The position numbers were made by a program, and so were the translations under genes. The notes under the pieces were generated by a model, which saw only the letters and a program-made list of their open reading frames with translations, had not been told where the DNA came from and ran no database searches. A DNA stretch of 5,367 nucleotides. Source: Candidatus Latescibacterota bacterium. GTDB lineage: Bacteria > JAAXHH01 > JABIQT01. Positions 1 to 5,367 of this stretch are shown in pieces. How positions within the stretch are numbered: position 1 is the stretch's first letter; every line of letters starts with the position of its first letter. The stretch is taken from the NCBI GenBank assembly GCA_018667995.1, contig JABIQT010000679.1, forward strand, positions 1 through 5,367, in the 5' to 3' direction.

Positions 1-2
1 AC

Positions 3-30
3 AGCCGCCTCCGGATATCCGGAGGCGGCT
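3..30 (+). terminator. Rho-independent terminator-like perfect palindrome
   Basis: A perfect 28-nt palindrome folds into a 12-bp, very GC-rich stem (3-14 paired with 19-30) with an ATAT loop. Three T's (30-32) close it before a C. The position, just before a gene-poor leader and the lut operon, suits termination of a + strand gene to the left of the window. The T-tract is short, so termination may be modest. On the opposite strand the stem is followed by GT and then the window ends, so bidirectional action cannot be judged. Confidence 0.7.
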
Positions 31-238
31 TTCATATGGTATCGGCCTGGGGGGCGAAACCAATTCTCTCTAATGATCCATTCCGCATCCCATACACGAC
101 TACCGTAAGAACTGATCAATGCGCTCAAACACAACGTAATACCGGAGCCACATTAGCTCTGGCATTTCACGTGGGCATCTCCCATATTATTGATCCTGAT
201 AATCGTTATCTGGCCCGTAGCCCAACCCCGTAGGTGTC
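31..238 (+). other. Leader/intergenic region upstream of lutA
   Basis: These roughly 208 bases separate the terminator-like palindrome from lutA and should contain the operon promoter. I see no convincing -35/-10 pair. TATTAT at 185-190 is a possible -10 without a good -35, and TTGATC at 190-195 is a possible -35 without a good -10. Two small dyads are visible: a potential 7-bp hairpin (142-148 with 156-162, one G-T pair) and GATAA-TCG-TTATC at 198-210. An open frame at 36-233 has no ribosome binding site and a low-complexity, unrecognisable product, so I do not call it a gene. Confidence 0.5.
198..210. promoter_or_regulatory. Short inverted repeat, possible operator upstream of lutA
   Basis: GATAA (198-202) and TTATC (206-210) are exact reverse complements separated by TCG. 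The dyad ends 28 bases before the lutA start, where a repressor of the operon could act. Five-base arms are short enough to occur by chance, and I do not recognise the sequence as the site of a known regulator family. This is a weak candidate only. Confidence 0.15.
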
Positions 239-997
239 ATGGCAGTCGGACTATTCATTCCCTGTTATATCGATCAGTTCTATCCAGATGTGGCGATTGC
301 TACACTTGAGATACTGGAACGCCACGGTCTCGAGGTGGCATATCCGGCCTCACAAACCTGCTGTGGCCAACCCATGGCCAACTCAGGCTGCGTTGACGAC
401 GCTCGGCCACTCGCAGTGAGATTTCTCGAACTGTTCGGAGATTACGAATACGTGGTAGCCCCCTCCGGCAGTTGCGTTTCCATGGTGAAGCACCACTACG
501 AAGATCATGTTTCAGGGCTGGCAGGATTCCAGGAACTCAAGGACAAGACCTATGAACTATGTGAGTTCATGACAGACGTCCTATGCGTTGAAACTATCGA
601 TGCCCGCTTTCCATACCGCGTGGGGCTGCATGAGAGCTGTCATGGGCTGCGTGAACTACGGATGGGAAAATCATCGGAAGTGGCGGGTCCAAATTTCAGC
701 AAGACTCGGCGGCTCCTGGAGATGGTAGAAGAAATTGAGCTCTGCGACTTGCAGCGTCCCGATGAGTGTTGCGGCTTTGGCGGCACCTTCGCGATCAACG
801 AGGAGGCAGTATCCTGCCTCATGGGCCTTGACCGACTGGCCGATCATGAACAAGCCGGAACACAAGTGATCACTGCGACGGACATGTCCTGTTTGATGCA
901 CTTGGGTGGACTAATTTCGCGGCAGAAGAAACCGATCCACATGCTGCACATCGCTCAGATACTTGCCGGGGGGAGACTTCCCGGAGAACATCATTGA
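239..997 (+). CDS. lutA: L-lactate utilization protein LutA, (Fe-S)-binding CCG-domain protein
   Basis: This is the LutA/YkgE subunit of the LutABC complex, which oxidises L-lactate to pyruvate in the cytoplasm. The 252-residue product is slightly longer than the usual ~240. It contains two cysteine-rich CCG modules. The first uses C9, C41-C42 (CCGQP) and C79 (APSGSC). The second uses C134 (HESCH), C177-C178 (ECCGFGGTFA) and C218 (DMSCLMH). Such modules bind iron-sulfur clusters in related heterodisulfide reductase and glycolate oxidase subunits. Both modules are intact, so the protein should be functional. The ATG at 239 starts right at the conserved N-terminus (GLFIPCYIDQFYP), although no proper Shine-Dalgarno precedes it; TAGGTG at 231-236 is too close. 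It is the first gene of a four-gene operon, and lutB begins one base after its TGA. The related GlcF and HdrB families are less likely because of the length and the lutBC neighbours. Confidence 0.94.
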   Translation: MAVGLFIPCYIDQFYPDVAIATLEILERHGLEVAYPASQTCCGQPMANSGCVDDARPLAVRFLELFGDYEYVVAPSGSCVSMVKHHYEDHVSGLAGFQELKDKTYELCEFMTDVLCVETIDARFPYRVGLHESCHGLRELRMGKSSEVAGPNFSKTRRLLEMVEEIELCDLQRPDECCGFGGTFAINEEAVSCLMGLDRLADHEQAGTQVITATDMSCLMHLGGLISRQKKPIHMLHIAQILAGGRLPGEHH

Positions 998-998
998 A

Positions 999-2384
999 AT
1001 GAACACTACCGCAGAAAACCATAGTTCCAAAGCCGGAGTCTTCGTCAGTGACAGCGATAAAGCGCACTGGCACGATAGTGCCCTCTGGTTTGTACGTGAA
1101 AAGCGAGACAAGCAGGTTAATGATGTGCCTGAATGGGAAAAGCTACGTGAGGCTGCTTCCGCCATAAAGACGCACACCGTCGCGCAGCTCGACCAGTATC
1201 TTCAGATGTTCGAGCAAAAAGCCACGGCACTGGGCGCAAAAGTCCACTGGGCTCAAAACGCCCGAGAGCATAATGAAATCGTCCATAGTATCCTGAAGAA
1301 CCATGGGGCGCAGCGGGTGGTGAAGAGCAAATCCATGCTCACCGAAGAGTGCCACTTGAACCCGTATCTTGAGCAACAGGGCATTGACGTGGTGGACACA
1401 GACCTTGGAGAACGAATTGTACAGCTGCGGAAAGAGTCGCCAAGCCACATCGTCTTGCCCGCTATACACATCAAGAAGGAGGAGGTGGGCGACCTCTTTC
1501 ATCAACATCTCGGAACAGACGAAGGCGCGACCGATCCTAGCTACCTTACAGAAGCCGCTCGGAACCACCTGCGCGAGAAATTCCTGGCCGCAGACGCCGG
1601 AATTACCGGCGTCAATTTCGCCATAGCGGAGACGGGCGGCATCGTCGTCTGTACCAACGAGGGCAACGCCGACCTCGGAGTCACCCTACCCCGACTACAC
1701 ATAGCCTGCATGGGTATTGAGAAGCTCATTCCGCGCACCAAAGATCTTGCCGTTTTCCTCAGGTTGCTGGCTCGATCGGCCACGGGACAACCCATAACGA
1801 CCTACACGTCGCATTTCCACGGGCCGCAGGATGACTCCGAGCTCCACATTATCCTACTAGATAACGGCCGCACTTCGCTTCGTGATCAGTCAGACTATCA
1901 GGAAGCGCTACATTGTATTCGTTGTGGCGCCTGTATGAATACGTGCCCGGTCTACCGGCGCAGTGGCGGACACAGCTATGGCACCACCGTTCCTGGCCCT
2001 ATCGGATCCGTGCTTAATCCTGTAAGTGATAGTGCCACACACAATAGTCTACCGTTCGCCTGCTCCCTATGCGGATCGTGTACGGACGTATGTCCCATCA
2101 AGATCCCCTTGCACCATCAACTTTTCACGCTCCGCGACCAGATCCGTAGAAACGGGAACCTGGCCTTGACAAAGAGAATCGCGATGTTCCTGACAGGAAG
2201 GATACTGGGATCGGCTTCCCTTTTCCGAGTGGTCGGTCGCATGGGGCGATGGGTAATGCGCGGCTTTCCATGGCTATTCCACAACCGTTTCAATCTATGG
2301 TGGAAACAGCGCGACATGCCGCCAGCACCGAAGCAGTCTTTCGGGGCTTGGTATAGTGCCAATAGAAAAGAGAAACATCGGTGA
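999..2384 (+). CDS. lutB: L-lactate utilization iron-sulfur protein LutB (LUD domain plus two 4Fe-4S motifs)
   Basis: LutB (YkgF family) is the electron-transferring subunit of the LutABC lactate oxidation complex. With the ATG at 999 it has 461 residues, close to the family's ~475. The LUD domain covers roughly residues 60-290, with signature stretches around 205-250 (ETGGIVVCTNEGNADLGVTLP) and 268-292 (HFHGP, LLDNGRTSLR). It is followed by two ferredoxin motifs: C306, C309, C312, C316 and C355, C358, C361, C365, each CxxCxxCxxxCP. The C-terminal ~75 residues are basic and rich in tryptophan and ends in the KQSFGAWY segment typical of the family. I prefer ATG 999 over TTG 963, which would overlap lutA by 35 bases. 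GGAG at 983-986 gives a somewhat long spacing to 999. The gene starts one base after the lutA stop and overlaps lutC by 4 bases, which supports coupled translation. Confidence 0.94.
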   Translation: MNTTAENHSSKAGVFVSDSDKAHWHDSALWFVREKRDKQVNDVPEWEKLREAASAIKTHTVAQLDQYLQMFEQKATALGAKVHWAQNAREHNEIVHSILKNHGAQRVVKSKSMLTEECHLNPYLEQQGIDVVDTDLGERIVQLRKESPSHIVLPAIHIKKEEVGDLFHQHLGTDEGATDPSYLTEAARNHLREKFLAADAGITGVNFAIAETGGIVVCTNEGNADLGVTLPRLHIACMGIEKLIPRTKDLAVFLRLLARSATGQPITTYTSHFHGPQDDSELHIILLDNGRTSLRDQSDYQEALHCIRCGACMNTCPVYRRSGGHSYGTTVPGPIGSVLNPVSDSATHNSLPFACSLCGSCTDVCPIKIPLHHQLFTLRDQIRRNGNLALTKRIAMFLTGRILGSASLFRVVGRMGRWVMRGFPWLFHNRFNLWWKQRDMPPAPKQSFGAWYSANRKEKHR

Positions 2385-2995
2385 ACAGTCGAGAGAAGAT
2401 TCTGTCCCGTATCCGCAACCGTAAGATGATGGAAACCGCTCTTCCCGATCTGAGCCGGAAATTGACAACCTGGGACGATCCTATAGGACGGTTCCGGGAA
2501 ACGGTCTCGGCTGTTGGAGGCCACACAGAACGGCTCTCCGATCCATCGTTACTGCCATCAGTCATCGAGAAACTGGACGATTACCAAGCCGCCTCAAGGG
2601 TGGCATCCAACAGTTTTATCGCCAAACTCGATCTCGACGATCTGACGAGGTCCGCCTCGCCACACAGCCTTGCGGATATAGACCTCTTCATTGCCGATGG
2701 CGATATTGGTGTCGCAGAAAATGGAGCGATCTGGGTTACCGACGAAAAGCTCGTCCACAATGCGGCCTTATTTATCACACAACATCTCATTCTGACAGTC
2801 TACGGTAGTGCAATCGTGAATAACATGCATGAAGCCTATGAGAAGATAGATCCGCAGGAATCACATTTTGGCGTCTTCATCTCAGGGCCATCAAAGACGG
2901 CTGATATCGAGCAGTCCCTCGTAATCGGGGCCCACGGCGCCAGATCTCTGATGGTCTATATCGTGGATGACAGTGAAACAGGAGAAAGCGAATGA
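2381..2995 (+). CDS. lutC: L-lactate utilization protein LutC (LUD domain)
   Basis: LutC (YkgG family) is the third subunit of the lactate-oxidising LutABC complex. Nearly all of its conserved part is one LUD domain, about residues 75-196. Landmarks are DIGVAENGAIWVT (108-120), SAIVNNMHEAYEKI (143-156) and FGVFISGPSKTADIEQSLVIGAHG (163-186), all close to the family pattern. At 204 residues it is shorter than the usual 230-240, with the missing length in the variable N-terminal half. The start is GTG at 2381, inside a GTGA overlap with the lutB stop. Only a weak AAGAGA (2368-2373) precedes it, so translation probably depends on ribosomes finishing lutB. Its TGA overlaps the ATG of the next gene. 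No frameshift or missing motif is seen. Confidence 0.92.
   Translation: MNSREKILSRIRNRKMMETALPDLSRKLTTWDDPIGRFRETVSAVGGHTERLSDPSLLPSVIEKLDDYQAASRVASNSFIAKLDLDDLTRSASPHSLADIDLFIADGDIGVAENGAIWVTDEKLVHNAALFITQHLILTVYGSAIVNNMHEAYEKIDPQESHFGVFISGPSKTADIEQSLVIGAHGARSLMVYIVDDSETGESE
2981..2987 (+). promoter_or_regulatory. Shine-Dalgarno sequence of the dioxygenase gene
   Basis: GGAGAAA inside the 3' end of lutC leaves a normal short spacing to the ATG at 2992. It is one of the best ribosome binding sites in the operon and fixes the start of the fourth gene at the ATGA overlap. Confidence 0.7.
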
Positions 2996-3837
2996 GCGCA
3001 CAGCTGCTACCGAATACCAACGCAGACGGCTTGCCAGTGATCCCGATGACGGACGCCCAGAGGTACATCTTTGACGTGAGAGGATGGCTGACGTTACCAG
3101 GTCTTCTCAACACCGCCCAGCTAGACGAGATCCGTGCCCACCAAATGAATTTCCTGTACGAGCGAGATACGCTACCCTCGGAAGAACAAGATAACCACGG
3201 TGGGCCGTCCCAGATACTCCTGGATCATCCAGCCGTTGTCGGTGTCTTGAACGAGATTATCTCTAACCAGGGATTGGCTTCAGAAGACAGCTATGGTTTT
3301 CGTTTTGACCATACCTACACGAGCCACCGAGAAGCCGGACACGACAACTTTCGTCCACATGGCGGAAGCGGATACTTCAATTTCTCTGGAAGCTCTCATG
3401 TTTATGAGATGCTCCCTGGCAAGGTCCACGCAGGCCTGACGCGGGTGGTGTGGGAATTGAACGACGTTGAATCGGGTGACGGTGGTACATTGTTCCTTTC
3501 AGGTAGTCACAAAGCGGCTTTTGAGCGGCCGGAAGAGTTGAGCGACCGACAAAGCGAAATCTGGGACACCTATGATTGTCCCGCGGGTTCCGCAGTGATT
3601 TTCACGGAGGCGCTCTGCCACTCAGGAACTCGCTGGAACAATTCTGACCGAGCCCGCTTGTCGCTGTTTACTTGCTACAACACGGTAAATGCAAAATGGG
3701 GTAAGGGTTGTCCTGCACCGGATGTGGTCGCCACCATGCCGCCGAAACGCCGGAGCCTTTTCCGCGGCGTCTGGCATGGAATGGGTGACGCACCCCAGAT
3801 CAACCGCTACCACGACGAATCAAACCACGCAATATAG
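2992..3837 (+). CDS. Phytanoyl-CoA dioxygenase (PhyH) family protein
   Basis: This 281-residue product looks like a cytoplasmic non-heme Fe(II)/2-oxoglutarate oxygenase of the PhyH superfamily; no signal peptide or membrane segment is visible. The N-terminal part (about 20-95) has the family's typical opening (DVRGWLTLPGLLNTAQLDEIRAH). The core follows: RPHGG (121-125), VVWELNDVESGDGGTLFLSGSHK (152-174) and GSAVIFTEALCHSGTRW (199-215). H123 and H210 are the likely iron-binding histidines, and R220 or R222 the likely 2-oxoglutarate anchor. The H-x-D carboxylate appears to be replaced by glycine (H123-G124-G125); an H-R-E at 112-114 is an alternative but aligns less well. The substrate cannot be told from the sequence, because this family hydroxylates very varied compounds. 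It overlaps lutC by ATGA and has a good Shine-Dalgarno, so it is a true member of the lut operon. That context suggests a link with hydroxy-acid metabolism, which is inference. Confidence 0.85.
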   Translation: MSAQLLPNTNADGLPVIPMTDAQRYIFDVRGWLTLPGLLNTAQLDEIRAHQMNFLYERDTLPSEEQDNHGGPSQILLDHPAVVGVLNEIISNQGLASEDSYGFRFDHTYTSHREAGHDNFRPHGGSGYFNFSGSSHVYEMLPGKVHAGLTRVVWELNDVESGDGGTLFLSGSHKAAFERPEELSDRQSEIWDTYDCPAGSAVIFTEALCHSGTRWNNSDRARLSLFTCYNTVNAKWGKGCPAPDVVATMPPKRRSLFRGVWHGMGDAPQINRYHDESNHAI

Positions 3838-3973
3838 ATTCCAGGCGACCAGGTCTGGCGGATCCAGGATAGACCTACGGTGTCGAGACTAAGGGCTCCG
3901 AGTACTTCCCGCTTATGATACGTCCACGTCCCATTTACGAACACACCTCGGTATTCTGCCCAAGTCTTCCTGA

Positions 3974-4000
3974 TTGTAAATCGTTGTATATTATTATTTT
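3974..4000 (+). promoter_or_regulatory. Possible sigma-70-like promoter of the adaptor gene
   Basis: TTGTAA (3974-3979) could be a -35 and TATTTT (3995-4000) a -10, but the 15-base spacing is short. TATATT (3987-3992) is a better -10 lacking a clear -35. The local AT-richness against the GC-richer surroundings is the main reason for placing a promoter here; the exact elements are uncertain. A transcript from here would carry a leader of about 100 bases. Confidence 0.3.
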
Positions 4001-4101
4001 AAGGACATGAACACGCAGTGGCACGGTGATTGCATTCCTTGAGTACAGTAGTGGAACCTGGACAAATCTGTCGCGACACGGAAGGCGTCTGCAGCGGTAC
4101 C

Positions 4102-4107
4102 GGAGGA
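4102..4107 (+). promoter_or_regulatory. Shine-Dalgarno sequence deciding the adaptor start
   Basis: GGAGGA lies five bases before ATG 4113 and is a near-perfect ribosome binding site. It rules in favour of this start over the in-frame GTG at 4026, whose extra 29 residues are arginine-rich and resemble no part of the family. Confidence 0.8.
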
Positions 4108-4112
4108 ACAGA

Positions 4113-5360
4113 ATGGATATTGCACGTCCCGATAACATCCAAAAGAGAAAATCTCAGCGTATCGCCTATGGCGTTGGGGGAATTCTGGTTATTGTACTCA
4201 TTACATTCGGACTTTCGCAGCTCAAGCCTGCCGCACCAGAGGTGGCAGCGCCCTGGGTCGAAGGCGTCAAACGAGGTCCCATGCTTCGTCAAGTTCGTGG
4301 TCTCGGTACGTTGGTTCCCGAAGAGGTCCAGTGGATACCATCCCAGGTCAACGCAAGAGTAGACCGGCGGATTATCTTGCCTGGAGCCGTGGTGGAACCT
4401 ACCACGATTATTCTAGAAATGAGTAATCCGGATCTGGAGAATGCCGTCCTGGAAGCCCAGTGGCAGCTGCGTGCTGCCGAGGCCGGCTATCAAAGCACGC
4501 AAGCCAGATTGGAAAAGGAACTTCTGAATCAGCGTGCTCTTGCTGCTGATATCGAGGCACAGTACCTCCAATCGGAACTTCAGGCGGAGACCGATAGTCA
4601 GTTGGCCAAGGAAGGATCCGGCTCTGAACTCAATGCCAAGCTCTCTATACTCAGGGCAGCCGGTCTCAAGAAGAGGTATGAGATCGAGGAGGACAGGGAA
4701 GAGATTTACGGCCGTTCGGTGAGAGCACAGCTCGCCGAACAGCAGGCCCTGGTGGAGCAGCTTCGAGCAATATACAGCATCCGTAAACGTCAGGTGGAAT
4801 CTCTCCACGTGATGTCGGGTATTACGGGCGTCCTCCAGGAGGTCCCCGTTGAAGTGGGTGAGTGGGTGACGCCAGGGGTTAATCTGGCCAGAGTAGCCGA
4901 TCCGGCACGCCTGAAGGCCGAACTCCGAATTGCCGAGACCCAGGCCAAGGACATCCTTATAGGTCAGAAAGCTGAAATCGACACCCGGAACGGCACCGTG
5001 ATGGGTACGGTCGTTCGCGTCGACCCGGCTGTACAGAACGGAACGGTGACTGTCGACGTAGCCATCCGCGAGGCCCTGCCACCAGGTGCGCGACCGGAGC
5101 TCAGTGTTGACGGAACCATTGAAATCGAGCGCCTCGATGACATCCTCTACATGGGACGTCCGGCCTACGGACAGGGCGATAGCATCGTCGGGCTGTTCCG
5201 ACTCGAGGAGGGCGGAGAGACCGCTACTCGAGTACAGGTTAGACTCGGTCGCAGCTCGGTCACTACCATAGAAGTGATCGACGGACTGAGAGAGAACGAC
5301 CAGGTTATCCTATCCGATATGTCCGCTTACGACGCTGTGGATCGTGTCAGGCTCCGGTAG
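4113..5360 (+). CDS. Efflux periplasmic adaptor subunit (HlyD/RND/MacA-type membrane fusion protein)
   Basis: This 415-residue adaptor would link an inner-membrane transporter to an outer-membrane channel. A short basic cytoplasmic N-terminus (KRKSQR) precedes one membrane anchor at about residues 17-34, and the rest should be periplasmic. Domains in order: first half of the lipoyl/barrel-sandwich domain (about 65-108), a long charged alpha-helical hairpin (about 108-230, rich in Glu, Gln, Ala and Leu), second lipoyl half (about 231-262, with SGITGVLQEVPVEVGEWVTPG), beta-barrel (about 263-343) and membrane-proximal domain (about 344-415, ending in GLRENDQVILSDMSAYDAVDRVRLR). There is no lipobox cysteine, so it is anchored by the helix rather than lipidated. 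The TAG stop is 7 bases from the window end; a MacB-like ABC or RND transporter probably follows. The C-terminal half resembles adaptors found beside ABC permease genes. A separate spacer and promoter-like stretch suggest a unit independent of lut. The substrate is unknown. Confidence 0.88.
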   Translation: MDIARPDNIQKRKSQRIAYGVGGILVIVLITFGLSQLKPAAPEVAAPWVEGVKRGPMLRQVRGLGTLVPEEVQWIPSQVNARVDRRIILPGAVVEPTTIILEMSNPDLENAVLEAQWQLRAAEAGYQSTQARLEKELLNQRALAADIEAQYLQSELQAETDSQLAKEGSGSELNAKLSILRAAGLKKRYEIEEDREEIYGRSVRAQLAEQQALVEQLRAIYSIRKRQVESLHVMSGITGVLQEVPVEVGEWVTPGVNLARVADPARLKAELRIAETQAKDILIGQKAEIDTRNGTVMGTVVRVDPAVQNGTVTVDVAIREALPPGARPELSVDGTIEIERLDDILYMGRPAYGQGDSIVGLFRLEEGGETATRVQVRLGRSSVTTIEVIDGLRENDQVILSDMSAYDAVDRVRLR

Positions 5361-5367
5361 CAAAGAT

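Larger units (their letters stand above)
3838..4112 (+). other. Intergenic spacer between the lut operon and the adaptor gene
   Basis: These 275 bases hold no convincing gene. No classic terminator follows the dioxygenase. The best structure is an imperfect hairpin at 3852-3875, where GGT and CTGG on the left pair with CCAG and ACC on the right around a 5-base bulge, with no T-tract after it. Around 3971-4005 the composition shifts sharply to AT-rich, which marks the likely promoter of the next gene. An 11-codon frame at 4007-4042 has its AAGGA only one base from the ATG and is probably not translated. Confidence 0.5.

Noticed and set aside
36-233. Open frame of 65 codons in the lutA leader
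   Set aside because: It has no ribosome binding site, the ATG lies against the terminator-like palindrome, and the product resembles no protein family I know.
963-998. TTG start upstream of lutB, adding 12 residues
   Set aside because: It would overlap lutA by 35 bases. ATG 999 lies just after the lutA stop and gives a normal family N-terminus.
911-1568. Minus-strand open frames opposite lutA and lutB (up to 141 codons)
   Set aside because: They lie antisense to well-conserved lut coding sequence and their products look like shadow translations with no recognisable motif.
4007-4042. 11-codon leader peptide before the adaptor gene
   Set aside because: AAGGA sits only one base from the ATG, and the peptide shows no run of codons that would suggest attenuation.
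4026-4112. GTG start adding 29 residues to the adaptor
   Set aside because: The extension is arginine-rich and unlike the family, while ATG 4113 has a GGAGGA site at ideal spacing.
1-5367. tRNA, rRNA, CRISPR repeats, insertion sequences, attachment sites
   Set aside because: I looked on both strands and saw no repeat arrays, cloverleaf-like segments, transposase motifs or paired direct repeats.

Overview
The window looks like ordinary bacterial chromosome of middling GC content. All five genes lie on the + strand and are tightly packed. Nothing in it points to a phage, plasmid, insertion sequence, CRISPR array or defence system. The periplasmic adaptor at the right end implies a two-membrane (Gram-negative-type) cell. 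The dioxygenase belongs to a PhyH type that, from memory, is common in environmental groups such as Poribacteria, Latescibacterota and Planctomycetota. That affiliation is only an impression, and I would not assign a phylum from this window.

Layout: positions 3-30 are a perfect GC-rich palindrome followed by three T's, best read as the terminator of a gene lying to the left. Positions 31-238 are a leader without a convincing gene. A four-gene operon then runs from 239 to 3837: lutA (239-997), lutB (999-2384), lutC (2381-2995) and a phytanoyl-CoA dioxygenase (PhyH) family gene (2992-3837). The junctions are 1 nt, a 4-nt GTGA overlap and a 4-nt ATGA overlap, so the four genes are almost certainly co-transcribed and probably translationally coupled. 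Positions 3838-4112 are a spacer with an AT-rich, promoter-like stretch. A HlyD/RND/MacA-type membrane fusion protein (4113-5360) follows; its transporter partner presumably lies beyond the right edge.

Function: LutABC is the iron-sulfur, LUD-domain complex that oxidises L-lactate to pyruvate in bacteria without (or in addition to) a flavin lactate dehydrogenase. All the cysteine motifs expected of a working complex are present. The unusual element is the coupled fourth gene, a non-heme iron/2-oxoglutarate-type oxygenase. This raises the possibility that the operon handles a hydroxy acid released by the oxygenase rather than, or as well as, free lactate. The best-aligned iron site of the oxygenase reads H-G-G instead of H-x-D, which deserves a structural check. 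No lactate permease (LutP/LldP) or regulator (LutR/LldR) is visible inside the window.
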